Shown piece by piece: positions 37,599-48,252 of a stretch of DNA of 64,000 bases. The stretch spans positions 2,637,563 through 2,701,562 of the forward strand of contig BCHH01000008.1 in NCBI GenBank assembly GCA_001599595.1. The letters run 5' to 3'. Source of the stretch: Beverwykella pulmonaria (taxonomy: Eukaryota; Ascomycota; Dothideomycetes; Pleosporales; Melanommataceae). Every line of letters begins with the position of its first letter. The first letter of the stretch is position 1. The notes under the pieces were generated by a model, which worked only from the letters and a program-made list of their open reading frames with translations, was not told the origin of the DNA and searched no databases. Both the position numbers and the translations under genes were made by a program.

Positions 37599-37794
37599 TG
37601 TTGGTCTCACAGGGCTATTGCAATAGCAATGGGTGGGTTCTAAGCAAAGTAATGATTCGTGTATGTGTCTATCTGAGGTGAGGCTTAGGAGGTTGTATCA
37701 TCCCTTTGTCGCCAAGCATCGCTAGTGTCTCATGTGATAAACACGTGATCACAACATCACCACGTGATCACAACGTTCTATATATATTCCAACA
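37599..37794 (+). mobile_element. LTR-like element copy 1 (196 bp) with 5-bp TSD
   Basis: The element begins TGTTGG and ends CCAACA, an LTR-like 6-bp terminal inverted repeat. It is flanked on both sides by GTGGC, a perfect 5-bp target-site duplication. Inside are CACAGGGCTATTGCAATAGC near the left end and two CACGTGAT boxes. TTCTATATATATT lies near the right end. Copy 2 at 51899-52155 shares the ends and these landmarks in reverse orientation. It is best read as a solo LTR, or otherwise a small non-autonomous element with 5-bp TSDs. Confidence 0.85.
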
Positions 37795-38265
37795 GTGGCG
37801 GTTAGTGGATGTCCAATCTACTACCTCAGGTAAGAGCCCTTTGATAACTTTTCGCTGGATTCGTCATTCGTTATAGATGCATGGATGGTTCTGGATACTA
37901 ATGACATGACAAGCAGGAGTCCTCAGCTCACAGAGTTCTTTCGGATCTCGCCAGTGAGGCAAAGAGTTTGTTGGCAGAATAACCTCGACACAGTTCCAGG
38001 TTACAAACTCATTTAAATTGCTAAAGATGATAGAAGTGCTGGGTGGGTTAATATCAAAAATAAACTTACGGCCCCAGGACGTGGTCTGTTACGATTCGGC
38101 TTTGCATGTGTCTTGACCGGTTTCAATTTCCAAAATTGCCACCCTTTTTCTTAAATGCTCGACATTGCAATAGAAAGAAACATTGAAACCTCATCCAGGT
38201 TGCTCCACAGTCTTAGCCAAAAGCTTTCGCAATCGCACATCAACATTCATCACACACAAATCGCA

Positions 38266-38672
38266 ATGAAGATCCCCACCTTACTCATGGCTGCGGTTCC
38301 ATCCCTCGTCTCTGGGTGGTAAGATCTAGCTTCCTGTAACCCTGCATTAGGAAGAAATCGATCGAGGCATTTTGACTAACAGTCCCAAAAAGGCACCTCC
38401 AACTCTACGCAGACCCACACTACAAGAACATCATCGAGAATCGCGAGGGCACCTTAGGCCAACCTTGCAAGAACCTCGCCCAAAAAGACGTTGTCTCCTC
38501 CATGCATTGGTACGCGGGGAGCTTGGGATGTGGCGTTGCTTTGTACAACGATGACAACTGCAAAAAAGTCCTTTATAATACTGGAGGCTGGGATACGCAT
38601 TTGGAGGATATCGGGAATATGGACGGGAGGTTTGATAATCAGGTCAACTCTTACGAAATTAGTTGCTTCTAG
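38266..38672 (+). CDS. Small secreted cysteine protein (110 aa), candidate effector-type
   Basis: Exons 38266-38318 and 38393-38672 flank a 74-nt intron (GTAAGA...CTAAC...AAAAAG, phase 2). The join across a Trp codon gives 110 aa. Residues 1-17 (MKIPTLLMAAVPSLVSG) form a signal peptide. The mature part has four cysteines (GQPCKNL, SLGCGVALY, DDNCKKV, EISCF), consistent with two disulfides, and the motifs SSMHWYAGSLGCGVALYNDD and GGWDTHLEDIGN. I recall this type as small secreted proteins common in plant-associated ascomycetes, but have no functional assignment. Using the earlier AG at 38381-38382 would give a different, cysteine-poor frame. It sits 470 bp downstream of LTR-like copy 1. Confidence 0.78.
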
Positions 38673-39264
38673 TGATTTGTCTGCCGCTGGGTTCGTTGGT
38701 CGGATTTGGGGTTCGTTCTTTTGGTTCGATCAGATATGGGGGTTGAATTGCTACCTTACTTCAGTCAGTAGTTTACAATGAAAATCGGGATGCTTTCGTC
38801 TTCTTGGGAAGTGAGATCCCGCAATATGCAGAGATTTTGAATACAGCATTGGGCACAGGACAAACAGAAATTCGATTGGACCTTCTTACCCCAGCCTTAC
38901 GTATATTGACATCGGCCGTGAGCATTTGTGGCGTGTTGCGGCTGAAGCTTAGACTCGCGAAATCGCGTGTAACTGTCGTCCGCAAAAGCTCGTATATGAT
39001 GCGAGGTACGATGGAAGCGAGAACTCATATCGTTTCTTCGGGTTTTCTGGCTTGACATGAGCGAGGCCATATGCTGTCAAAAGATTGTTCAGTTTCCATG
39101 AGTAAGATGCATGAGAGCCTCCGGGACTGATCCTTGCAGATCGGCTGATCCATCTGCAACTCTGCAATGAATTTAGGTAGTCATTTCTTGAAGGAATAGT
39201 ATGAGCTTGATCGAAAAATTGGAGCAATTCGCTGTTCTCGCGTGTTATCGGAAGTTCTTGATTG

Positions 39265-39780
39265 ATCTTAGGTTTTGAATTCATGATGCGCTGCAATTCC
39301 CCACTAACAAGCATAGCTTTGCTGGCATCCGGTGCGTATGTGAAAATAGAACCTGCAATCTGCGACCTTGAAATGAGGCTAACGAAGCAGATATAGAACT
39401 AGAAGATGGAGTATTCTTGGTCAGCGATCAGTGTTCCACCGTACCAGAAAGCCAGTGCGGCACAAAGATACACGAGAGATTGGGAAGCAGCATAGAGACT
39501 AGACGCGGACAGGATGGAGCGGAGAGACTTGGCCGCCTGCTTGGCTAGGAGCCCGTCATAGCGTTCTAGTCTATACTCCTCGATTCCAAGGGGCGCGACC
39601 GTACGGACTGAGCGGACTAACTCTCCTGCATAAGCTGCTGAGTCTAGTCGCTCTGTCTGATTTTGGAGTCGAAGGCCGAAAGCATCTGCAGTCGGAGCCA
39701 GCCGCAGGCCACCATAACAGGTATAGTAGCGGTACATACGAGAGCCAGCTTCCATCCATGTACATTTCTTGCATTGCGTG
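39265..39780 (-). pseudogene. Decayed fragment of an MDR-type ABC transporter membrane domain
   Basis: Reading the minus strand, GWKLALVCTATIPVMVACGW appears in one frame. A frameshift near 39.68 kb leads into AAYAGELVRSVRTVAPLGIE, SASSLYAASQSLVYLCAALA and FWYGGTLIADQEYSIF. Then comes an in-frame TAG (39401-39399), and the homology resumes with FYICFVSLISRSQIAGSIFT and YAPDASKA. This is the transmembrane domain of a fungal full-length MDR/ABCB-type exporter, without either nucleotide-binding domain. The stop sits where the family has Gln (CAG), so it is a CpA-to-TpA change. The upstream ~110 codons of the same open frame (to 40136) do not look like transporter and are not counted. Confidence 0.8.
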
Positions 39781-41959
39781 TCTGATGCGCTTGTTTCAGT
39801 TGCAGACACAGTCATGTCTCTGGAGACTAAACCACGTACTACAACTTTGGGCCCAGTCTCATTTTCATCAGACAGGACAATATCGCCCACGGTATCGCCC
39901 GACGATTCCCGGTACCCTTTGGAGTATCCCAGTAATTCGGAACCAGGAGCTGTGGGTATGTCTGATGCCACGAAAACACTGGCAATTGAGACTGGGATCA
40001 GTGATTCTTCGCAAGACAAAGAGTGAAGATAGCCGAAAGTGTGAATGTGAAAGAATGAGTCAAGCGTGCAGGCGTGTATGAGATGCGGATACTCATACTT
40101 TGCAGGCATAATCGATTTCGTGTCTGGAATTCGCACGGGGGAAAGAAGTCGATCAGCCGCCGATAGGGCACGGTTATGTTCTATGGAGTGAAGTCATCCT
40201 CTCCAGCGGCGAGGATAAAGCAAGCGGAGCAAATACGACTTGTGGGTCTATGAATGGCAGCGGAGCCCACCTAGATAGCTGTCTTGAGCTGACGTGGGGC
40301 TCTACATAGGCACTCACGTTGATTACTAAATCACCCCACGCTCTCACAGACTGATATAGAGTAGCAGTGACTTCCCTGGTGAGATATGATGCTGAGCAGC
40401 GGCCACGGTGTCTGTCGAAAAACCGTCGATGATGAGAGCATCATAATTGGGTTATGATGCTAGCCCTTGCTACGTAGAAGATTCGTGGTCACAAGCAATC
40501 CATACTCTTTCTGCCATACTTGCGCTCTTGCACCACCGTGGATTAGCGTTCCGCGAAACCCACGGGCAGTCGACTAACACCGTCCAAAATACCTTCCCAT
40601 TTCACGGGCGGGTATACCGACAAAATTAGTATTAGTTGTAAGAGGGCAAATCGCAAGGACTGGACCAAGGTATACCAAAGAAGTTATATTCGATGAAGAG
40701 GTATCTACGGATATAGGGGATGAATTTTTATTAGGGGTTGTCTGGCTGCTTGGTGTTGCTTAGGGGTGGCCACGGTGATGCGCGGTCGGCGCGCAGCCGT
40801 GTGACAGGGTTTGTGTATAGGTCATTTAGGCAGTGGATAACAATTGGTAGAACAAAGATGGTATGTATTCGTGGCAACAAGACGAATCGCTGCCTAGTAT
40901 GACTAGCAGAGGGAGGGATTGATATACCCCTCGCCACCTGGCCCAGAATGGCCCAGAATGGCGCAATAGAACCTGTGCGCTTTACGCATAGAGCAATAGA
41001 AGCTAAATATTAATGTAGTTAGGGCTACTATTAAATTTTCAAAAGATACTAGATAGCTATAGGAAAGCACCCCAGCCTGTAGAAAACACGCTAATGCAGC
41101 AGTGAAATACCGCTGCCTCTAATCGGAAGTCGCATATGTCCACACTGCCCAGGTGCTATAGTCGCCTTCATCTAAGTTGGAATCAGAGACCTAAAATGGT
41201 CCAGAATGTAATAGGTATACTCCTTTAATGCATGAGCAATAATGGATATGCGAAGTTCACCTCTCACGTTTCGTTTCTGATCCAGGCTTGCCCTCGATAG
41301 ACGTCACAACGGAGCAAATATGATATGTTATTTATCCCTGCTAGATTCTTCACTTGATTTCTTCTTAAATGTACCTTTTGTCTTATGTTACCTTGTACTA
41401 AGTTTTTATGGGAGGTTTTGTAGGCAACTTTTGCAAATCCACTCTGGCTTTGCTCTATTATAGCGTAGTAACGCACACAGGTTTTTCTCTCAAATTGGTA
41501 TAGGAGCATTTTCTAATAGAGGAGAAGAAATTCTATTAGTCCGAAGTAAAGATATCTCTTTTTTTCCAAGTTAAAAAAGGATGACGATGGGGGAACTGGA
41601 GGAAGTGCGAAGTTGATTAACTGGTCTAGCAAATCCCCGTATTTCCGCTCTAGCGGTAATTAGTATAGTATTAATTTGCACTATTGCACCGCTCATATAG
41701 AAGCAGATTAAAGGTAGGGTATCACGACAAAATCATGTTACATTCGCGTGGAAGAATGCGAATCCTACCCTCAGAAAGGTTCGCGAATGCAGATACACGG
41801 TGAGAATATTTACACTAGGTGTGTGTAATGCGACATTCCACTATTAGTGTTGTGCGGCTATTTTAGGGTAATATATGGAAGGAGAGAACATTTAAGGACA
41901 GTATAGTCTCCGCAAAAATCGCTTGAAATTGTCGCACCAAAACTGAGTCGCACTTCAAG
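39781..41959. other. Intergenic, AT-rich
   Basis: This 2.2-kb stretch lies between the ABC relic and the AA9 gene. From 40.9 kb on it is strongly AT-rich, with many TA-containing stops, suggesting old mutated sequence. A short direct repeat CCCAGAATGG occurs at about 40941-40961. No gene is supported. Confidence 0.45.
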
Positions 41960-43351
41960 ATGAAATCAACATATCTTTTAGTAATTGGATTAATGCTGAT
42001 GAGCGCTAGTGCTCACTGTATGTCTCTGATTCCGGTCATTGATACCCTCTATTTCAATTTTCTCTCTCCCCCTTCTCCCAAACCGTGCATCCGCAGAATA
42101 CAAACAAGCGCTAAAGACTATAGATTTCTTCGACCGCTTGCTTCTGAATAACACTTGGTCCGAACCATGGGAATACATCCGGTGCGCGAATCCGCACATC
42201 TATTCCTTTTCCGTCAAAAGACTTGCTTACCAGTTTACATCCTAGACGGATCAGTCCTCAGCAAACAGGGAGCGATATCAAAACTGACTATGACTACATA
42301 ATCCCTGTCGTAGACCCAACCTCTCTCGACTTGCGGTGCGGCCGCAATGCATCGACTGCGTGGTCGAACCCGAAGACTGCGATAATACATGCTGGTGATA
42401 CCGTTGGCTTTGCAGTGAATACTTCGGTTGGGTTGCCGATAGTAGGCGCTCCGGTGATGCCATGGGATGTAGGTATTACCGATCTGATTTCTCCTGTCCA
42501 GCTTATCTCTACTCGACCTATTCTTCTCTATGATATGATTCCAAATCTCCTCCTTCTCACCCTAACTTTCTACACAGCGTTGGCCAAACCTATACCACCC
42601 TGGCCCTGCAACCGCATGGCTCTCCGCATCCCCCGGTCCTTTATCTGAGTACACAGGCGATGGGGGTTGGTTTAAGATTTTAAGCGTTGTAGGGAGGACA
42701 GAACAATCTGAGCCTCCCAATGATGAATACTACTGGAAGCATCAATGGGGCACCTATCAAGCAAAGAGTGTGAGTCTTCCTGTTAGACCTTCTATCCGTG
42801 CACATCCAGCTGCTACATTAGGTACATATAGATCGGTACTAACGTGCGTCTGTAATATTGTAGTGGCATTTTACTATACCCGCTTCCACACCACCTGGAA
42901 ACTACCTTCTCCGCTTCGAGCATATATATCCGCTGCCTGTAGACTCGCTGTACGTACCCTCCCGAAACCGCGTTGAAAACTCCCAAGCCTGGGATTACGC
43001 ATCGACAGCCCCTTGTAATGAGCTTGTTCATTTTGAATTGGTTTTCCCTTCACTGACTTTACACCGTTACATTTAGTCAGGGTTCGCAATTTTACGCCAA
43101 TTGCGCCCACATCAAGATTATCAACTCTAACGTCCGCGTCGGCACGCCAGGGCCGCTAGTCAATATTCCAGGTGTATACACGTTTGGACAGAAAGGTATT
43201 TGAAATATCAGGAGCGAATAAAACGTAAACCAGCTAACTAGGTGATTGTATGATAGAAATTTACTTTTATGCTGATGTCGGTAATGAGACGTATGATATC
43301 AGGGACTTTGTTGAGCCAAAGCCAGTAGTATGGACTGGCGAAGGGATCTAA
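41960..43351 (+). CDS. AA9 lytic polysaccharide monooxygenase (secreted, no CBM)
   Basis: Seven exons (41960-42017, 42124-42181, 42246-42468, 42578-42769, 42864-42949, 43077-43195, 43242-43351) join in phase to 281 aa with no internal stop. An 18-residue signal peptide (MKSTYLLVIGLMLMSASA) leaves His19 as mature N-terminus, the first copper ligand. The second His is H120 in YHPGPATAWLSASPGPLSEY and the axial Tyr is Y212 in QGSQFYANCAHI. Cys70 (DLRCG) and Cys215 (NCAH) would form the usual disulfide. Other AA9 landmarks are PWEYIRR, IIPVVDPTSLDLRCG, WHFTIPASTPPGNYLLRFEH, the GTPGPLVNIPGVY loop and the VVWTGEGI end. By family knowledge it oxidatively cleaves cellulose or related glucans outside the cell. 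No CBM1 follows. Confidence 0.92.
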
Positions 43352-44616
43352 CAGAAATGAGATTCTTAGTAGTTACAGAAGTTCGGTGTCGCTACAGAGC
43401 TGGCAACGCATCCTACGGAACATTGCGATCTTGTTCGTGTGTACTCTGGCCTAACCATACAACGTACATATGATAAAGCTCTTGCGCATGGTTCCTCACA
43501 TTCATTTATGCGTCATTTCAATGTTTCTTCGTCATTATAACACTACGATTACTACATGACGACAAAAGGTGTTGACTACATTCATACAAAACTTTCGGAG
43601 GCGTGTACAGGAAAGGTTTTCGGAGCTAGTCAGCGTTCATGTATGGAGGGATAGTACGTAAATCACAGTGCAGAGCCCGGCTTTGCTTGCGTTCACAGTA
43701 TTGGCGGGTCTATTCATTGTGTCACGGTTGATCGTGTTCCACACGGTGTTCCCTTTTGAGGTGTTATTTTGTAACGGTGTTATATATGGCGGACAGGGTG
43801 AGATGAAGGCTATCTATTGCAAGTTTGTGGGCACAAAGGTTTTGCCCACCTTCCAGGATTTTACGTATCAGATGGCGATCAACACGGCAGCTATGTCCAA
43901 GTGCAACCACACACACCACATTACCAACCCAACAGAATAACCACACAGGTCCCCCATAACACAGTATCCCGCACAGCCCAGTCGGTACGAATCGCGGTGA
44001 TAGTGATTATGGAAGCCTTCGTGGGAGTGGGAGTGGGAGGCCTGGTGCGATGGAAATTTACAGTGGAGAGATCTACGAGAAGGAATCAAAGATGGCTACG
44101 GTGGGGGAGTTGGGCGGAGACGTGAAACACGAGGTTGGACGGAATGGATATGGGAGTTCTTGGGAGGCTGGCGGAAGCGAGAGATATGAAGGTGGGACGT
44201 TAGGAGATGGGTGCGTCGTAACCGTATATTGTTCCTTTTGTCAACGAACTGACGTGGTCGAAAGTGCAAGAATACTGTGTCAGAAACAGATGGGACTGAG
44301 GTGTTAGACTCACAGCGTTCACGGAGCGTCCCGGTGGCGAAGATGTATTAATTCTTTCTAGTGTCAGTTAGCTTTAAGATGGATAAGTTATACACTACAG
44401 AATAATATCGTCGTCTAAATTAGAAAAGCGAGTGCGACTTCAGTGTCATACAAACAAGGCTGCTAATCAGAAAATCGGGTGCCACTCGCTAAATTATGGT
44501 GAGATTGCGCTAAATTTTTCCCAATGTCCTGTCGCCAGAGGACTGCTGCCTTGGCTTTCTAAGTCCCTCTCTGATTTTCCGAACTACATTCTCCAAAAAC
44601 TGCTTCTACGGCAAAG
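43352..44616. other. Intergenic between AA9 and HET-domain gene
   Basis: Frames at 43668-43940 and 43817-44125 include short hydrophobic segments but no recognisable domain or clean gene structure. The region also contains the HET gene promoter. I see no supported gene. Confidence 0.4.
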
Positions 44617-46299
44617 ATGCAGCGCAACATGCCAACCCTTCAACACACCTTGTTCGAGCCATTAGATCGAAATTCTCGTAGCATCAGACTTATCAAGATA
44701 ATACCTGGAAAGGGCCGATTAGTTCGCTGTAGCCTTACAACCTTCGAGCTCTCTGAGTGCCCTTCATTCATCGCTCTATCCTACGTTTGGGGGCCACCTG
44801 CTCCTACTGCCAGGGTCCGAGTAAATGACAAGTTATTGTCCGTGCGCAAGAATCTTCAACAAGCTCTTATTGCGATTAGGGATCAGATCAATACCGCGAA
44901 GGCCGACGCCAGGGCCAGAGCTGCTGTGGCCGAAAATGAACACTGGCCGCTTGCTTTTCGCATGGCCCTGGCCGAGAGTGACTGGTTCAAAGATGCCATA
45001 GATAGGTATCGGCCAGTCGCGGACAGGAAAGATGCGAGCACCTGGACATATTTCTGGATCGATGCCATCTGCATCAACCAACGGAATACAAAGGAAAAAT
45101 CTCACCAAGTTAGTCTCATGAGCACAATCTTCCTTCAAGCCGAGTTCGCCATCGTCTGGCTTGGCGATGCGGACGAAACCGACGCTCGCGCATTAGATTT
45201 CTTCCAACTGGCAAATAAATTGCTCATGACCTCTGATGCAGATTATTATATTTCACGGGACCCAAACTATCTCGCCGACTTGAGAGACCTCTGGAACCCG
45301 GCCATGAAAGAATCTCTTCAAAATCTCTACAATCGTCCATACTGGTCCAGACTCTGGGTCGTCCAAGAGTTTATGCGTGCCAGAGATCTCTTAATTCTCT
45401 ACGGCAACCGAACTTCCCCTTGGGAACCTCTCAATATAAGTCTATACAATCTCATAGAGGCCCCTGGTTTTGAGACATTGTCGGAACAGTACTGGGATTC
45501 ATTATGGAACAATCAAGCCCAGACACTCTTACGCACCAAACCGGGATGGCATTCTGGTGTCAGTGTGACCCTCTATGAGGCAATTAACTACTGGGGAAAT
45601 TGCGAATGTACAGACCCAAGAGACAAGATTTATGGACTTTTAAGCGTTGTACGCTTACGCACTACACATGTTCAACCAGACTACTCCAAGACTGTACCAG
45701 ATCTCTTCAGAGACGTTCTTTTAGAAGTCAACGAGAATTATTTTTTTCTTTGGGAAAAGGAGAGGTTCGAATTCGTCTGCAGACTGGTTGTCACGCTTAG
45801 GCTGGAACCTGGCATTAATTACGTCAGGAGCCGTGTCGCCCAGGCTTTCATCTCTGGGGATATGGAGAAAATCGCCCGCACCCCAACTCATAACAAGAAC
45901 TGGTTCAAATCCTCTAGTACCAGAGTTCCAGCTTTAAGTCAGGCGGTTCTCCACATGAATTCGTCTGGACTCACCCAAAACGCTGCCCTCCCCTGCTCAT
46001 TCAACCATTTCACGATACAGCCAACCTCAACCAGGATCAGCACTCAGGGGATAGTGAGAGAAGTAGCGGACGCAACGCTCAAAAGCACTAATAACATCAG
46101 AATGGTGCTACAGCGGTTTACGATTGTGTGTGGGCTCGCGAGCGCCATACTTGTAGTAGTCATCGCATTGGTGAAGGTTACGCCTAAGATGCTTATTACC
46201 GCGCCATTATCAAGATATGCGAACATCGTTCTCCCCATTATCCCGTCGCCATCCAAACTCATGTTTCTCCAAGAAATTGATCAATCCGAGAGTCTATAA
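44617..46299 (+). CDS. HET-domain protein (560 aa, single exon)
   Basis: An uninterrupted frame from ATG 44617 encodes 560 aa. The HET domain lies at about residues 48-215, with all three hallmark blocks: FIALSYVWGPP, then WIDAICINQRN followed by SLMSTIFLQAEFAIVWLGDA, and YNRPYWSRLWVVQEF. The middle region carries the usual downstream helices (CECTDPRDKIYGLLSVVRLR). A hydrophobic segment near residues 500-520 (VCGLASAILVVVIALV) could be a membrane helix, which I do not expect in most HET proteins. HET-domain proteins act in non-self recognition and trigger cell death during heterokaryon incompatibility. It is intact although it lies in a decayed neighbourhood, between two LPMO genes. Confidence 0.92.
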   Translation: MQRNMPTLQHTLFEPLDRNSRSIRLIKIIPGKGRLVRCSLTTFELSECPSFIALSYVWGPPAPTARVRVNDKLLSVRKNLQQALIAIRDQINTAKADARARAAVAENEHWPLAFRMALAESDWFKDAIDRYRPVADRKDASTWTYFWIDAICINQRNTKEKSHQVSLMSTIFLQAEFAIVWLGDADETDARALDFFQLANKLLMTSDADYYISRDPNYLADLRDLWNPAMKESLQNLYNRPYWSRLWVVQEFMRARDLLILYGNRTSPWEPLNISLYNLIEAPGFETLSEQYWDSLWNNQAQTLLRTKPGWHSGVSVTLYEAINYWGNCECTDPRDKIYGLLSVVRLRTTHVQPDYSKTVPDLFRDVLLEVNENYFFLWEKERFEFVCRLVVTLRLEPGINYVRSRVAQAFISGDMEKIARTPTHNKNWFKSSSTRVPALSQAVLHMNSSGLTQNAALPCSFNHFTIQPTSTRISTQGIVREVADATLKSTNNIRMVLQRFTIVCGLASAILVVVIALVKVTPKMLITAPLSRYANIVLPIIPSPSKLMFLQEIDQSESL

Positions 46300-47172
46300 A
46301 GCCACAAGCTGACAGCTGATGAGCTTGGCGGCACTGACATAAGCAGACTCAATCTAACCGGATATGGAAAGCTGCTTTGAGCGAAGTACCGACCGGGGTG
46401 GCGAGACCGCATGAATCCTCGCGCCACGCCAGCCATGAACCTGATGTTAGCTTAACTTCATTAGAACCGGTTTCTAAGAGCTAGGAACGATCTTTGGCAT
46501 GGAATTTGGCTAGTAAGTGTATATAGAAACGACTAGTTTGGCCATGAAAAGAAGGCTCATCGTGCCCAAGGCTAAAAAGTAACAAAGCGATTGTAATTCT
46601 TGGATTAAACAGAGCGTAGAGTATTACAAGAAGGTGCAGAAATTATTCCGGTATAAGTACTGCAAATATCAGCTTTTTGGGAAAGACTATTGTCTTCTAA
46701 AGTCAAAGTACCTACGCTTTGTCCCACAACACCGTGCGTCCCGCGACACCGGGATTGACCTTACACATAACAACGCACTGCAGATGTCTCCTACATATCA
46801 TCAGACATTTTACTACAATATCATGAAGTTCGAAAATCACATCAGAACTAAATCAAAGTTTTTGTTTCCCAAAGCAAATTCTTTATTATCAATATGTACT
46901 CAAATGGGTGTCTATGTGCTTTCCCGCCGTGGGGCCAACAAGTTAAGCAAAATCTTCAATTACAAATCAAACATATGCTGTGCTCCACCGTAAGGGGTCG
47001 AATGCATATCCAAATGCCAGCGCGGAGGAAATCGGATAGGAGCGCCCCAATTTAGTCTAGTCCTCCCTCCGCCAAATATCAATCTAATATTCTTTTCAGT
47101 TCAACTCCACATCCTAACAGTTAACCACTTCCAACAACCCCAACTTCAACATTAGACATCGAGAAGAGGTGG
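46300..47172. other. Intergenic, AT-rich
   Basis: The stretch lies between the stops of the HET gene (plus) and the AA11 gene (minus). A Lys/Tyr-rich frame of 119 codons at 46634-46993 matches nothing I know and looks like AT-rich chance sequence. Confidence 0.45.
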
Positions 47173-48252
47173 TTAGACAATGGTACGCTGCGCACGGTGC
47201 ATAAAGTCGCGCTTCGCAATCGCACCGTCCCGGCACTTGGTGCCGGCAGCGACGGGCTGGAAGACGACTTTACCGTGATTACAAAGGCCGAACTGTGACT
47301 CGCCGTTGCAGATTACCACACCTTCAGGTGAGCAGGGAGCGTCGCCACCTGGAGCCGGAGCTTGAGAAGGAGGCGGCGCCTGAGAAGAAACCGGAGCCTG
47401 TGGGGCGGCTGGCGCGGTGGAAACTGGGCCTGAGGGAGCGGTGACGGTGATCATGACGCGGATGGTAGACGTGATCTGAGGGGCTGTGGGAGTATCTGTC
47501 ATCTGGCCCGGAGCTGGAGCGACTGTAGAAGCCATACCAGGAGCAGGCTGAGCAGGAGGACCAGCCGGAGCCGCAGCGCCATTGCAAAGAGCAACGAAAG
47601 GACCGTTGCCAATCTTAGTCATGTACTTTCCCGGGTTCTCAAACGTGAAATCCGAAGATTCAGATGTATGACAAGTGCTCGGGGCGATGTTGGCGATGGC
47701 CATGTCTGGGAGAGACTCAAACGCCGCCTTATCATCAGCGCCACCGCTCACATTGATATGAGCGCAGTTCATGTACATCTCCCTGTTGCCGATCTTGTTG
47801 AACCATGTCCAAGCCATCGTAGCCTTACCGTTAGGGAGTTCTTTTGGAACGGTAAAGGGGAAGGTGCTTGCTGCGTTGGCGGTTGGGTCGTTGCCAAGGT
47901 TGCCTACAGCGGCTGCTGGGCAACCACCTTCGATGCTGTAGATGACTTTGAATTTCGAATTCTTCGTAGGAGGATTGTCGAGAGTTACCGACACTTGACA
48001 AGAACCACCGCCGTGTGTAGCAGACCCCGTAAACGACAAGGTCTGTTGACTACCAACGGCAAAGTCGTTCATCTTGCCTTCTGTGCTAGACGAGGAGCCC
48101 ATTTTGCACGGAAAGTCGGAACCTGAAGAGTCAAGTGGCGAGTTGTTCGGGTTGCCAAAAGGCACTGGGTTTGCGAGAATCATGTGCGCCGAGGCAATAG
48201 CTGCCAGAGCGAAGATAGAAGTGACAAGAATGGAAACTTTAGTGAATAACAT
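47173..48252 (-). CDS. AA11-type lytic polysaccharide monooxygenase with C-terminal Cys-rich module
   Basis: A single-exon frame encodes 359 aa. The signal peptide (MLFTKVSILVTSIFALAAIASA) leaves His23 as mature N-terminus. His80 lies in THGGGSCQVSV and Tyr160 in REMYMNCAHINV, giving the copper site of AA11. Other marks are NNSPLDSSGSDFPCKMG and FTVPKELPNGKATMAWTWFN. After a long Pro/Ala/Ser linker, a small Cys-rich domain closes the protein (PCSPEGVVICNGESQFGLCN ... GTKCRDG), a module often attached to AA11 enzymes. Characterised AA11 members cleave chitin, so chitin (own wall, fungal or arthropod) is the expected substrate. A TTTATAAA box lies about 145 bp upstream of the ATG on the minus strand. 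Confidence 0.92.
   Translation of the reverse strand: MLFTKVSILVTSIFALAAIASAHMILANPVPFGNPNNSPLDSSGSDFPCKMGSSSSTEGKMNDFAVGSQQTLSFTGSATHGGGSCQVSVTLDNPPTKNSKFKVIYSIEGGCPAAAVGNLGNDPTANAASTFPFTVPKELPNGKATMAWTWFNKIGNREMYMNCAHINVSGGADDKAAFESLPDMAIANIAPSTCHTSESSDFTFENPGKYMTKIGNGPFVALCNGAAAPAGPPAQPAPGMASTVAPAPGQMTDTPTAPQITSTIRVMITVTAPSGPVSTAPAAPQAPVSSQAPPPSQAPAPGGDAPCSPEGVVICNGESQFGLCNHGKVVFQPVAAGTKCRDGAIAKRDFMHRAQRTIV

Larger units (their letters stand above)
32333..38265. other. 5.9-kb gene-poor stretch with AT-rich tracts and repeats
   Basis: No frame in this stretch has a recognisable domain. AT-rich sequence dominates around 36.6-37.0 kb. A GCGAC minisatellite, a 29-bp duplication and an LTR-like element (all listed separately) lie at 37.1-37.8 kb. 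The 32.3-34 kb part includes the upstream region of the HMG gene. Confidence 0.45.

Noticed and set aside
39781..40136. Upstream part of the 245-codon frame containing the ABC fragment
   Set aside because: It does not resemble transporter sequence and joins the relic only by chance of frame.
41960..43351. Initial reading of the AA9 locus as a pseudogene because of frame changes and TAG triplets
   Set aside because: Every break coincides with a consistent GT-AG intron and all phases agree.
43668..44125. Frames with hydrophobic segments between AA9 and HET genes
   Set aside because: Start codons are non-ATG or poor, and no join yields a recognisable protein.
46634..46993. 119-codon Lys/Tyr-rich frame
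   Set aside because: The composition follows local AT richness and no motif is present.
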